A DNA stretch of 58,621 nucleotides from an uncultured Eubacteriales bacterium. GTDB taxonomy: Bacteria > Bacillota > Clostridia > Oscillospirales > Oscillospiraceae. Positions 44,943 to 54,167 of this stretch are shown one piece after another. The notes beneath the pieces are model-generated. The model saw nothing but the letters and a program-made list of their open reading frames with translations. It had not been told where the DNA came from and made no database searches. The stretch spans positions 1-58,621 of the forward strand of contig URDG01000016.1 in NCBI GenBank assembly GCA_900546515.1. Reading direction: 5' to 3'. Both the position numbers and the translations under genes were made by a program. The first letter of the stretch is position 1. Each line of letters starts with the position of its first letter.

Positions 44943-45527
44943 ATGGATAAAAAAGACGTTATTGAATTTTTTGACCGCTGCGCCCCGGACTGGGACGCGG
45001 AGCTGATACGCAATGACAGCGTTATTGACGTAATACTTGATAATACCGGGGTGCATGAAGGCGTCCGCGTACTTGATGTGGCCTGCGGCACCGGCGTTCT
45101 GGTGCCGGATTATCTCAGCCGCGGGGCGGCGTCCGTGACCGGTATCGACATATCCGGCGAAATGATAAAGATCGCCAGAAGCAAGTTCGATTCGGACAGG
45201 GTGCATTTTATCTGCGGCGATGCGGAAGAGGCGGAGCTGCCTGCACCGTTTGACTGCGTTGTGGTCTACAATGCGTTCCCGCATTTTCCTGACCCGCAGC
45301 GCCTGATAGAGCGCCTCTCCGGCCTGCTTGCACCCGGCGGTACGCTTACCGTCGCGCACGGCATGAGCCGCCGGGCTATTGACGGCCGCCATTCCGGCCC
45401 GGCAAGCAAGGTTTCCGTCGGGCTGATGAGCGAGGATGAGCTTGCCGGCATTTTTGCAAAAAACCTCAGAGTCACAGTGAAAATATCTGACGACCGGATG
45501 TATCAGGTCGCTGGAGTGAAGGACTGA
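44943..45527 (+). CDS. Class I SAM-dependent methyltransferase
   Basis: A 194-aa protein with the SAM-binding motif LDVACGTGVL, the acidic motif II GIDISGEM and motif III ICGDAEEAELP. Substrate unknown; the Methyltransf_11/25 type often acts on small molecules. It starts 14 bp after ecfT with TAGGAG upstream, so it probably shares the ECF transcript; it might modify or use the imported micronutrient (speculative). Confidence 0.88.
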   Translation: MDKKDVIEFFDRCAPDWDAELIRNDSVIDVILDNTGVHEGVRVLDVACGTGVLVPDYLSRGAASVTGIDISGEMIKIARSKFDSDRVHFICGDAEEAELPAPFDCVVVYNAFPHFPDPQRLIERLSGLLAPGGTLTVAHGMSRRAIDGRHSGPASKVSVGLMSEDELAGIFAKNLRVTVKISDDRMYQVAGVKD

Positions 45528-45555
45528 GAATATTTATTTCAGCGGAGAAAGATCA

Positions 45556-46590
45556 ATGCCTGATAATATTGCGCCCGCTGCGGCGCCTGTAAAAAAGAGA
45601 ATAGACCATGTGGACACGATGCGCGGCATGTGCATATTGTTTGTGAATTACTTTCACTCGAACATAAGCCTTATGTTCCTGCAATATGTGTCTAACATCT
45701 GCGTTCATCCGTTCCTTTTCATGGCGGGATATTTCTACAATCCACATAAGGAGCTTGGCGATACTCTGCATAAAAAGCTGCGCACAATGATACTGCCGTA
45801 CTACGTGTTCGGGCTTGGGTACTATGTGCTGTGGCTGGCTGCGTTCTACGGCACGGGAAGGGACATCATTACGCCGCTCAGGTCGGTGCTGTATATGCCG
45901 ACGGGAGACTTTCCCATTGAGCCGTCGATATATTTCCTGCCGATGATGTTCTGCGCCACGATGATCTTTGCACTGATACAGAAGTACGTGAAGCCGGAAT
46001 GGCTGAAGCTTCTTATCGTGCTGGGCCTTACATATCTCGGCGACGTGTGGACGCGGATATGCCGGTACAGGCTGCCAATGAGCCTTGACTGCGGCCTTGC
46101 GGTGCTGATATATCCGTATCTCGGCTTTCACGGCCGCACGATAATTGCGTTTTTTGACAGACAGATCGAAAAGCTCAGGCCGCGCCTGCTGCGCATAGCG
46201 GTGTTTTTCACCGCAGCGGTGCTCAATTATATCTGCATCATCAGCAACTTTATCCCGAACCTCAGAAACGGTGTGTGGAGCCTCATACCCATGACGCATC
46301 TCAACACCTGCGTGACGATGCTGCTGTGGGTGTACTTCTTCCGCTGGTTTGAGCATGTCCGGTTTGGCTCGCCGATACGCCGCGCGCTCAAATATATCGG
46401 CGAAAATTCAATGACTTTCATGTGCTTCAGCCACATAGGACTGTATATTGGCCTGTTTGCCGCCAACCGCCTGCCGGTAGGCGCGGGGACGCTGCATGAT
46501 GTAGCGTATCTTGTGATCGGCACGCTTGCCGTCGTGCCGATAGTCGTGCTGTTCAACAGGACGAAGCTGCATTATCTGTTCGGCAAATGA
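45556..46590 (+). CDS. Membrane acyltransferase (acyltransferase 3 / OafA-like)
   Basis: A 344-aa protein with about ten hydrophobic helices. The N-terminal RIDHVDTMRGMCILFVNYFHS fits the acyltransferase-3 signature (Asp, Arg-Gly and a His at the end of helix 1). Members O-acetylate or acylate cell-surface sugars. It starts 28 bp after the methyltransferase gene and ends at a terminator. Confidence 0.85.
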   Translation: MPDNIAPAAAPVKKRIDHVDTMRGMCILFVNYFHSNISLMFLQYVSNICVHPFLFMAGYFYNPHKELGDTLHKKLRTMILPYYVFGLGYYVLWLAAFYGTGRDIITPLRSVLYMPTGDFPIEPSIYFLPMMFCATMIFALIQKYVKPEWLKLLIVLGLTYLGDVWTRICRYRLPMSLDCGLAVLIYPYLGFHGRTIIAFFDRQIEKLRPRLLRIAVFFTAAVLNYICIISNFIPNLRNGVWSLIPMTHLNTCVTMLLWVYFFRWFEHVRFGSPIRRALKYIGENSMTFMCFSHIGLYIGLFAANRLPVGAGTLHDVAYLVIGTLAVVPIVVLFNRTKLHYLFGK

Positions 46591-46610
46591 AAGTACAGCT
46601 TAATGATGTC

Positions 46611-46648
46611 ACTGCCTCAGGGTCATTTGATCCTGAGGCAGTATTTTT
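46611..46648 (+). terminator. Terminator after the acyltransferase gene
   Basis: ACTGCCTCAGG and CCTGAGGCAGT form an 11-bp stem with a loop of 8-9 nt, followed by ATTTTT. Confidence 0.88.
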
Positions 46649-46741
46649 ACGAAATTTTTATGTTTGTTCACAAAAAAATCATGCATGCTTTCCGGAGAGA
46701 GTATATACTTTCAGTATTAAAATGTATAGACGAGGTAGAGC

Positions 46742-48802
46742 ATGGAGAAGGCTGCGCGGTGGATAACAAGACATGCTGCGCTTGTGGTCGCCGTTTTTGC
46801 AGCGGCTGCAATAATTAGCGCGGCGCTGTTTTTCGGGGTAAAAGTCAATTACGATATAACTAGCTATCTGCCTGATGGGGCGGAGTCTACCGTCGCACTG
46901 AATATAATGGAGACGGAGTTCTCTGCATCGATCCCCAATGCGAGGGTGATGGTGCCCGATGTCTCGCTGGCAACTGCGCTTGAGATGAAAGAAAAGCTTG
47001 CCGCGGTCGACGGAGTGGACGGCGTGATGTGGCTGGATGATGTCGTAGACGTGAAAACCCCGCTGGAGACGCTGGATCAGGCAACTGTGCGCCAGTATTA
47101 CCGTGACGGCGCTGCGCTGTATGACGTCACCATTGCGGCGGATATGGAGCTGACCGCGACGGATGAGATATATGAGCTCATCGGAGAGGACGGCGGCATA
47201 AGCGGCAATGCGGCGAGCATTGCCTATTCAAGGAGGCAGGTGCTCAGCGAGGTGCTGGGGGCATCAAGCGTGCTTGTCCCGGTCATTGTGATTATCCTGC
47301 TGCTCACGACAACGTCGTGGATAGCGCCGCTTCTTTTCCTGATAACGATAGGCGTCGCGGTGCTCATAAACATGGGAACGAATATCTTCTACAAGGATAT
47401 TTCCTATATCACGCAGTCCGTAAGCCCGATATTGCAGCTCGCCGTGTCGCTCGACTATGCCATCTTTCTGCTCAGCGCTTTTGAGCGTCTGCGCCAGACG
47501 GAGCCGAACGCGGAGGAGGCTATGGTCAAGGCGATACGGCAGTCGTTCGTTTCCATTGCAGCCTCGTGCATGACGACGGTGTTCGGCTTCCTTGCGCTTA
47601 TGTTCATGCGCTTCCGCATCGGCAGCGACCTTGGGTCGAACCTTGTCAAGGGTGTCATACTCAGCTACATATCGGTCGTTGTTTTCCTGCCGGCGCTTGC
47701 GCTCAAGTGCGTCAGGCTTATTGATAAAACTGCGCATAAGCGCATCATCCGTGCGCCCGCCGGCCTTGGAAAAGCGCTTGTCAGGGTGCGCATACCCGCA
47801 TTGTGTCTCGTGCTGCTGCTCGTCGTGCCGTGCTATATCGCACAGAGCAGGGCGGACTTTCTCTACGGCAACGGAGATCCGGCGCCGGACAGCCGCTATG
47901 GCGCGGACACAGTAAAAATAAACGAGCGCTTTGGCGAGAGTATGCCGCTGGTAGTTCTCGTCCCGCGCGGAGATGCGGGCCGGGAGACGGAGCTTTGCGG
48001 CGAACTGCGGGATATTGACCATGTAAATGCAGTCGTTTCGTATGTCACGAGCGTTGGCAGCAGTATACCGAGCGAGTTTCTGAGCGCGGATATAGTTTCA
48101 AACTTCTATTCGAAAAACTATTCCCGCATCATTCTCTATACCGATACCGGCGAAGAGGGCGAGGAAGCGTTTTCGGCAGTAGAGCGTGTGCGTGCCGCCG
48201 TGGCGCGGTTTTACGATGAATACTACGTCTGCGGGCAGAGTGCGAACCTTTATGATATAAAGAATGTTATCACGGGGGATACCCCGCTTGTAAACGGCAT
48301 GGCGATAGGCTTTATATTCCTGACTCTGCTGTTGTCATTCAAGTCGCTGACACTGCCGCTTATCCTCATTTTTGTCATTGAATCTGCGATCTGGATAAAT
48401 CTCTCGACGCCCTATTTTACCGGTCTGCCGCTTGTGTATATGGGTTATCTCGTCATAAACACGGTGCAGCTCGGCGCGACTATAGATTATGCCATACTCA
48501 TAACGGACGGCTATGTGGATAACCGCAGCCGCTGCGGCAGCATCCGCGCCGTAACGGATTCTCTGAACGAAAATATAATTTCGCTTGTCACCAGCGGGCT
48601 GACGCTCTCGCTTGCAGGCATGTGCCTCCAGTTTGCCTCTTCGATGGAGATCGTGAAGGAGCTGGGACTTCTGCTCTGCCGCGGTACGCTGCTTTCAATG
48701 GCGATGGTGCTGATCGCGCTGCCTGCGCTGCTGATACTTTTTGACCCGCTGACAGCGAGGCTGACAAAGAAAAAGTTTTACTCTGATGAAACCGGGGTGT
48801 GA
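46742..48802 (+). CDS. MMPL/RND-family exporter
   Basis: A 686-aa protein. An N-terminal helix is followed by an extracellular domain (VNYDITSYLPDGAEST), a five-helix block (about 170-340), a second long extracellular domain, and another helix block. The repeated pattern, with SLDYAIFLLSAFE and ATIDYAILITDGY in the two halves, is typical of MMPL proteins, which use the proton gradient to export lipids or other hydrophobic molecules. Start follows GAGGT. It is immediately followed by a secreted heptad-repeat protein. Confidence 0.93.
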   Translation: MEKAARWITRHAALVVAVFAAAAIISAALFFGVKVNYDITSYLPDGAESTVALNIMETEFSASIPNARVMVPDVSLATALEMKEKLAAVDGVDGVMWLDDVVDVKTPLETLDQATVRQYYRDGAALYDVTIAADMELTATDEIYELIGEDGGISGNAASIAYSRRQVLSEVLGASSVLVPVIVIILLLTTTSWIAPLLFLITIGVAVLINMGTNIFYKDISYITQSVSPILQLAVSLDYAIFLLSAFERLRQTEPNAEEAMVKAIRQSFVSIAASCMTTVFGFLALMFMRFRIGSDLGSNLVKGVILSYISVVVFLPALALKCVRLIDKTAHKRIIRAPAGLGKALVRVRIPALCLVLLLVVPCYIAQSRADFLYGNGDPAPDSRYGADTVKINERFGESMPLVVLVPRGDAGRETELCGELRDIDHVNAVVSYVTSVGSSIPSEFLSADIVSNFYSKNYSRIILYTDTGEEGEEAFSAVERVRAAVARFYDEYYVCGQSANLYDIKNVITGDTPLVNGMAIGFIFLTLLLSFKSLTLPLILIFVIESAIWINLSTPYFTGLPLVYMGYLVINTVQLGATIDYAILITDGYVDNRSRCGSIRAVTDSLNENIISLVTSGLTLSLAGMCLQFASSMEIVKELGLLLCRGTLLSMAMVLIALPALLILFDPLTARLTKKKFYSDETGV

Positions 48803-48806
48803 AGAC

Positions 48807-50654
48807 ATGAAAAAATTTCTCTCGCTGCTTTTGACAGCGGCGCTTATCCTGTTGCTAGGCGCGCCCGCGTATGCGCAGGGCAGCGGTATGAGCGAGCCGG
48901 AACGGGGAGCTTCCGCAGAGACGAAAAAGACAGAGCCGTACACTGCGGAGGAGGTGCTCTACGGCGTGCTGGACGGCAGCGGAAAGACGGACAGCGTATA
49001 CGCCGTTGTCATCCTCAACAGCGGCAGGGAATGCGAGGCGGAATACTTCGGCCCCTTTGCCGATGTGAAGAACCTCAGTGATACCCGGCCCCTGAAGCTT
49101 GACGGAGACCGCGTTTCGCTTGAAGCGCCGGAGGGCAGGTTCTATTTTCAGAGCACACTGAAAAACAGGGAGCTGCCTTGGGATATAGACATAAGCTACA
49201 GCATGGACGGTGAAGAGCTGGAGGCCGGTGAGCTTGGCGGCAGAAGCGGCGAGCTTGGGATCAATATATCCGTGAAGGACGGCGGCATGGAGGACAGCTC
49301 TTTTTACGACGGCTACCTCATGCAGATCACGGTCACGCTCGATAGTCAGCTCTGCCGGAATATAACCGCAGAGGGGGCGTCCGTTGCAAATTCCGGCGCG
49401 AATAAGCTCGTGAATTTCTCGGTCATGCCGGGGACGGAGAGCGAACTCAGCCTGACGGCGGATGTTGTCAATTTTTCCATGCCGGGCATCACCTTTGCAG
49501 CGGTGCCGTTTTCCATGGGCGGCGCGATAGGGGACATGTCAGAGCTCACTGACGGGCTCAAGCAGCTTACGGATGCAATATCCCAGCTGTCGTCCGGCGC
49601 GCTCAAGCTCTCCGACGGAGCGGGTCAGCTGCAATACGGCGCGTGGCTGTTCGGACAGGGGCTGTATCAGCTCTCCGCCAATTCCTCACAGCTTGTGTCC
49701 GCATCGGAGATGTTCCTGAATATGTTCAACATGTTCAAGGAGGCGCTGACCGCGGCCGGAAACCTGCCGGACACCGGCGATGTCACGGATCTGACCTCGC
49801 TTATAGAGGCGATGGATGAACTGTGCAGACAGCTTGACAGCTCGTCCGCCGAGTTTGAGCGCAGCGCTTCGGAGTTGGAGCTTGCGCGCACGAATATAGA
49901 TACGGCTCTTGCCGGGGTCTCCGACACGGTATCATCCGATGCGGCCTATATCTCCGGCGCCGCGGCGTCAATGCCTGAGAGCGTTGTCGGGGCGCTGACG
50001 GATGCTTACGGCGAGGATGGCTATGCGCAGGGTATGGCCTCGCTTGGAAATGTGATAGCCGCGGCAAACGCCGCTGTGACGGCAAAACAGCAGTGGCAGC
50101 AGGTCTCTGCGGACTATGACAATGCGGTCTCGGCGATGTACGGTCTTTCCGGACTCATGTCGGCTGTAAGCGCCTCGATAAGCAATCTGCGCGATATGCT
50201 GGCGGCAATGTCAGGAACTTCGACAGGCGACAGGCTCGACGAGCTTATAAAGAGCGTGACCGAGCTTGCAAACGGCTACGCGAAGTTCCACGAGGGACTT
50301 GTGGCATATACCGGCGGAGTGGATGCGCTGGCCGCTAACTGGGGGACTCTGTATGACGGTATTGTTCAGCTCACCGGCGGAACGGTCCAGCTTTCAGACG
50401 GCACGAGTCAGCTCAACGACGGGACAAAGAATATACCGGACACGGTGGACGAAATGCTCTCCGCATATACCGGCGGCAGCTTCACGGCCCACAGCTTTCT
50501 CTCCGACAGAAATACGGCCACGCAGGCCGTCCAGTTCGTTCTGACGACCGAGGAGATTGAACTTTCGCCGGAGCCGGAGACGGATGCGGACGGCGGCGTA
50601 CAGCAGAGCGCACTGGAAGCTTTCTGGGCCAGATTCGTAAGCCTGTTTTCATAA
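48807..50654 (+). CDS. Secreted YhgE/Pip-like heptad-repeat protein, partner of the MMPL exporter
   Basis: A 615-aa protein with a signal peptide (MKKFLSLLLTAALILLLG, likely cut after AYA). A beta-rich N-terminal domain follows, then long helices with the pattern LSDGAGQL, LTDGLKQL, LSDGTSQL, LNDGTKNI, as in YhgE/Pip proteins. The usual C-terminal membrane domain of YhgE is absent: the protein ends WARFVSLFS. ATG 48807 lies 4 bp after the MMPL stop. The adjoining MMPL exporter could supply the membrane part, so the pair may work as one machine (inference). Confidence 0.82.
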   Translation: MKKFLSLLLTAALILLLGAPAYAQGSGMSEPERGASAETKKTEPYTAEEVLYGVLDGSGKTDSVYAVVILNSGRECEAEYFGPFADVKNLSDTRPLKLDGDRVSLEAPEGRFYFQSTLKNRELPWDIDISYSMDGEELEAGELGGRSGELGINISVKDGGMEDSSFYDGYLMQITVTLDSQLCRNITAEGASVANSGANKLVNFSVMPGTESELSLTADVVNFSMPGITFAAVPFSMGGAIGDMSELTDGLKQLTDAISQLSSGALKLSDGAGQLQYGAWLFGQGLYQLSANSSQLVSASEMFLNMFNMFKEALTAAGNLPDTGDVTDLTSLIEAMDELCRQLDSSSAEFERSASELELARTNIDTALAGVSDTVSSDAAYISGAAASMPESVVGALTDAYGEDGYAQGMASLGNVIAAANAAVTAKQQWQQVSADYDNAVSAMYGLSGLMSAVSASISNLRDMLAAMSGTSTGDRLDELIKSVTELANGYAKFHEGLVAYTGGVDALAANWGTLYDGIVQLTGGTVQLSDGTSQLNDGTKNIPDTVDEMLSAYTGGSFTAHSFLSDRNTATQAVQFVLTTEEIELSPEPETDADGGVQQSALEAFWARFVSLFS

Positions 50655-50672
50655 AACACGGCAGTATACGGC

Positions 50673-50705
50673 AAAAGGGATGCAGATATTTTCTGCATCC
50701 CTTTT
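50673..50705. terminator. Bidirectional terminator between convergent operons
   Basis: AAAAGGGATGCAGA and its complement form a 14-bp stem with a short loop; A run on one side and T run on the other allow function in both directions. Confidence 0.9.
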
Positions 50706-50722
50706 CACATCCGTTTTTGCTT

Positions 50723-51700
50723 TTATTCGCCGCAGTAATTTTTGTACATCGTGTCAGTCGCGGTACGGATAGCGGTAGTGACATCCGCTACCTTCGCAGG
50801 ATCCCACTCCGCAGGCTCAGCACGCAGGAATGAGGTCTTGTCCACGCGGTTATCAAAGATGCCGATGGGCAGGTGATATGTCTTGCCGTGAGCCTTTACG
50901 GTCACGGTGTCTTTTACCTCGGTGCTGTTGACGAGGTATTCCATATCGTCACAGCCGTAGTCGCCGAGCATGACCGCCATCGGCACGCCATGGTGAAGAT
51001 TTGAACCGGGATCGTTCGGATCAGCGCGGTCGGCATTCTTGCGGCGGGATTCCTCCGGCGTGACCCAAATGTAAAGAATGACGGCGTTCTCCAGTATCTC
51101 CGGGCAGAACATCGGCAGAGAATACTGATAGCCGAAAGTGCCGGTCAGCGGCATTGAAGCGCCGTCGGGTCCGCCGCGGGCGCATTCAATGATTATGGTC
51201 TTGTTCTCAAAATCCTCGGGATAGCCTGCGTGCTTTGCGTCGAGCATTTCACGGGCCTCCGCCTCGAGCTTTTCGGCGAGCATGATGCGCACGTCCTCAC
51301 GGAGAAGTCCCATTCTCGGCGACAGACCGGCCTGCTGTGCGGCTCTGTCAAAGCGGTCAAAGAGCAGCTGTGCTGCGGAGTCGGGTTTTGCAATATTGCG
51401 GTTAATAAGATCGTGGTAATCCTCGTTGAGGAGATTGCACAGCGTACCCCAGTCGCGCCCGTCGTTGAACGGGGCTTCGCCGGGATAGTATATGCGCGCC
51501 TCACCCATGGCTTCAAGCTCGTTGTCTATGCGGCGCATCATGTGCACATAGGGAAAATCGTCAAGCTGGAGATTTTCACCGATGTGGAATTCATTCTGAA
51601 GCCGCTGCGGCTCAACATTTGCCATGAAATTTCTGACCTCTGACTTGCCCGATGCGGGCAGAGCCTGCAACAGAACTACCTTAAATACCTTGTTTTTCAT
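50723..51700 (-). CDS. P-loop NTPase of unknown function (phn operon, last gene)
   Basis: A 325-aa protein with an N-terminal nucleotide-binding loop (VLLQALPASGKSE, residues about 8-20), like a nucleoside or other small-molecule kinase, and a later acidic strand (KTIIIECARGG) that could be Walker B. The rest is unrecognised. No signal peptide. It starts 9 bp after the phosphoesterase gene, so it is the last gene of the leftward phn-like operon and may rephosphorylate or sense the imported compound (inference). Confidence 0.75.
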   Translation of the reverse strand: MKNKVFKVVLLQALPASGKSEVRNFMANVEPQRLQNEFHIGENLQLDDFPYVHMMRRIDNELEAMGEARIYYPGEAPFNDGRDWGTLCNLLNEDYHDLINRNIAKPDSAAQLLFDRFDRAAQQAGLSPRMGLLREDVRIMLAEKLEAEAREMLDAKHAGYPEDFENKTIIIECARGGPDGASMPLTGTFGYQYSLPMFCPEILENAVILYIWVTPEESRRKNADRADPNDPGSNLHHGVPMAVMLGDYGCDDMEYLVNSTEVKDTVTVKAHGKTYHLPIGIFDNRVDKTSFLRAEPAEWDPAKVADVTTAIRTATDTMYKNYCGE

Positions 51701-51709
51701 ACTGTCTCC

Positions 51710-53227
51710 TTAATATATTACTTTGAGCCATTTTGTCTTGTCCACGGTAATGCTGCCGTGGCGCTCAACATAGTCGATTATCATTTCGGCGATCTCGGTG
51801 GGCTGCTCGCGCACGGTCTCGCACTGTGCATAAACGCCGTAGCCTCCTGCGCCCGTAGCGCGGTAGCTGTTGAGGCAGAGAGTGAGTTTTTTATCCTCCG
51901 GCAGCTCCTCGCCCCGGTATTTTATCGAGATCACGCGGTCTCCCGGCTGACGGCTTATATCCGCCGTGACTTCAATGCCCGAGATATAGTCGAAATTGAA
52001 ATGCTGCTCGATGGGACGGAGAAAACTGTTGCTTATGCACAGCCTGCCGTCCTCGCTGAGAGCAAAATACTCCGCGCTGCGTTCCAGCGCCGCTTTCAGC
52101 CCTGCCCGGTCAATCAGCATCGTCTTGAGCGTGTTTGGGAAAATGTAGGTCGACACTATGTCGCGTATGGTCACATCCTGCTCAAAGCCCTTTACGGTGT
52201 TGCCGAGACTGGTGCTTGACAGCTCTGCGCCGGAGGCCTCAAGCTGCACCTGATTGAAAAAGTTCGCTATATATGAGCCGTTTTCAGCCATATCCAGATG
52301 ATCCGACGGCGGCAGGGGAATGTCGAGATGGCCGACCGGAACGTCCAACCATTCGGAGGTCGCCTTTTCCAGCGGAGCGAGATAATCCCAAGCGGCCTGA
52401 AGCGCCGTATTGCCTGCGTCGCAGAGCTCTGAGCGTACAGTGACACGGCCGTCGCCGCCAACCTCCGCGACCAGCTTTATATATTGCCGCGCCTTGTCGG
52501 GCGGCTGACAGGTGTATGTTCCGCCGATGCAGAGATTCGCCGCCGCCATGTGCTGATGCGCGCACAGGAGAATATCAAAGTCCAGCTCGCTGCATATCCG
52601 GCAGCCCTGATTTTCATCCGTTGCCGAAAGCGGCGTACCGGTCTCGGTGTCGTTCTCGAAACCGCCGTGATATATACACACGGTGATGTCGGCCCCGGCA
52701 GCCTTCAGTTCGGTGAGCGCGTCCTGTGCGGCGGTGAACGCATCGGTCACAGTGATTCCGGCAAGATTCTCAGGCTTCTCCCATAGGTTTACATAATGTG
52801 TAGTAACGCCGGTCAAACCTACGCGCAGGCCGTTTTCCAATGTGACGAGAGCCGTTTTTTCAACACCGGCGATGCCGCTGACGTTTGCGCACAGACATGC
52901 GGCGTCAAGCTCATTGATGTAGCGCTCGATCTCGGCCCTGCCGTAGTTGAAGTCGTGGTTGCCGAGCGTTACAAAATTATAGCCGCCGAGGTTCATCACA
53001 TGCGCAGGGACACATTCACCGCCGCTGTGCTTTGAGTACAGCCAGTAGGTGAACGGACTGCCTTGTATCGTGTCGCCGCCGTCTATGATCAGCGTGTTTC
53101 CGTCGCGGACAAAATTGCTCATGCAGTTTGAAAGCCCGCTTGCTGCCGTGTTACCGGTCGCATAATCAATGGGGGAAAAATAACCGTGTGAATCGCTTGT
53201 ATAGTATATTGTAAGACTGCGCTGCAT
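51710..53227 (-). CDS. 5'-nucleotidase-family metallophosphoesterase, cytoplasmic
   Basis: A 505-aa protein with the metallophosphatase motifs TSDSHGYFSP, DGGDTIQGSP, GNHDFNYG, YHGGFEND and CAHQHM, then a 5'-nucleotidase C-terminal domain (NGSYIANFFNQVQ, AELSSTSLGNT). Family enzymes hydrolyse nucleotides, 2',3'-cyclic nucleotides or UDP-sugars and are normally secreted; this one has no signal peptide and should work inside the cell. Its place after a PhnCDE-type importer suggests that it dephosphorylates the imported substrate. ATG follows AGGAAAAAC. Confidence 0.88.
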   Translation of the reverse strand: MQRSLTIYYTSDSHGYFSPIDYATGNTAASGLSNCMSNFVRDGNTLIIDGGDTIQGSPFTYWLYSKHSGGECVPAHVMNLGGYNFVTLGNHDFNYGRAEIERYINELDAACLCANVSGIAGVEKTALVTLENGLRVGLTGVTTHYVNLWEKPENLAGITVTDAFTAAQDALTELKAAGADITVCIYHGGFENDTETGTPLSATDENQGCRICSELDFDILLCAHQHMAAANLCIGGTYTCQPPDKARQYIKLVAEVGGDGRVTVRSELCDAGNTALQAAWDYLAPLEKATSEWLDVPVGHLDIPLPPSDHLDMAENGSYIANFFNQVQLEASGAELSSTSLGNTVKGFEQDVTIRDIVSTYIFPNTLKTMLIDRAGLKAALERSAEYFALSEDGRLCISNSFLRPIEQHFNFDYISGIEVTADISRQPGDRVISIKYRGEELPEDKKLTLCLNSYRATGAGGYGVYAQCETVREQPTEIAEMIIDYVERHGSITVDKTKWLKVIY

Positions 53228-53248
53228 AGTTTTTCCTCTCGGATGATA

Positions 53249-53274
53249 TTCCCCTGCGTTTGACCGCAGGGGAA
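53249..53274 (-). promoter_or_regulatory. Intercistronic hairpin between phnE and the phosphoesterase gene
   Basis: TTCCCCTGCG and CGCAGGGGAA form a 10-bp perfect stem with a 6-nt loop. On the minus strand it is followed by TATCATCC rather than a T run, so partial termination or mRNA protection is more likely than a full stop. Confidence 0.55.
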
Positions 53275-53293
53275 GTGATCGTAGTTAGTTTAT

Positions 53294-54157
53294 TTATGCG
53301 CCGTGGGCAAGCTTCCTGCGGATCTTGGTTGAAACGAGCTCGATAATAAGCACCAGAACCATCAGCCCCCAGACAAATGAGCCTACCATAGCCCAGCGGC
53401 GGCTGTTGAGGCACTGCACGAGGGAAGCGCCGATACCGCCTGCGCCTACGATACCAAGGGTGGTTGCGTCCTTGAGGTTTATATCGAAGCGGTAGATAGT
53501 CGTGGAGATAAAGCTTGCGGTGAGCTGAGGAATGACGCCGTAGCGGATCTTCTGGAACGGCGTACAGCCCATGGCATCGAGGCTTTCGAGAATGTGGGTG
53601 TCCAGATCCTCGATAGCGGTGATGTACATTTTGGAGATCATGCCGATAGAGCATACCGACTGCGTTATAACGCCGCAGGCGGCGCCGGGGCCGGTCACGC
53701 GGATCCACATCAGCGCCCAGACAATGCTGGGTATGGTGCGTATCATGAGTATCAGTATACGCACGACATATGCGACGGGCTTTGGCATGATATTGAAAGA
53801 GGCAAGAAACGCGAAGGGGATAGCGAGAATCGCTCCGAAGAGCGTACCGAGAACTGCTATCGCAATGGTCTGCAAAAGCAGATACGGAACGTCGGAATCA
53901 CTTGTGCCGAACATCAGCTGGAGATCGGGATCAAATACGCCGTGGACAACGCCCTTGGCGACTTCAGTGCCGGTAGCCGTGAGGCCGGTGTAATTTATAT
54001 CGCCTGCCGACCAGCCGACGAGCAGCACGATGATGAGCACAATCAGGGTATACATCAGCCACTTGCGCGGACGGTTTGCGTACATTTCGGCAACCGTGAG
54101 CTTGCGGTCAAGAGCTTCCTCAAGTGCTTCGATAGATTTTTTCTTTTTAGCCATCAT
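53294..54157 (-). CDS. phnE: Phosphonate-type ABC transporter permease PhnE (second copy)
   Basis: A 287-aa membrane protein. A charged cytoplasmic N-terminus (MMAKKKKSIEALEEALD) and a first helix are followed by an inner-membrane permease domain whose coupling loop is ESLDAMGCTPFQKIRYGVIPQL. The C-terminus GIVGAGGIGASLVQ is typical of PhnE. It pairs with the upstream permease. Ten bases separate the two genes. Confidence 0.92.
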   Translation of the reverse strand: MMAKKKKSIEALEEALDRKLTVAEMYANRPRKWLMYTLIVLIIVLLVGWSAGDINYTGLTATGTEVAKGVVHGVFDPDLQLMFGTSDSDVPYLLLQTIAIAVLGTLFGAILAIPFAFLASFNIMPKPVAYVVRILILMIRTIPSIVWALMWIRVTGPGAACGVITQSVCSIGMISKMYITAIEDLDTHILESLDAMGCTPFQKIRYGVIPQLTASFISTTIYRFDINLKDATTLGIVGAGGIGASLVQCLNSRRWAMVGSFVWGLMVLVLIIELVSTKIRRKLAHGA

Positions 54158-54167
54158 GCCTCTCCTT

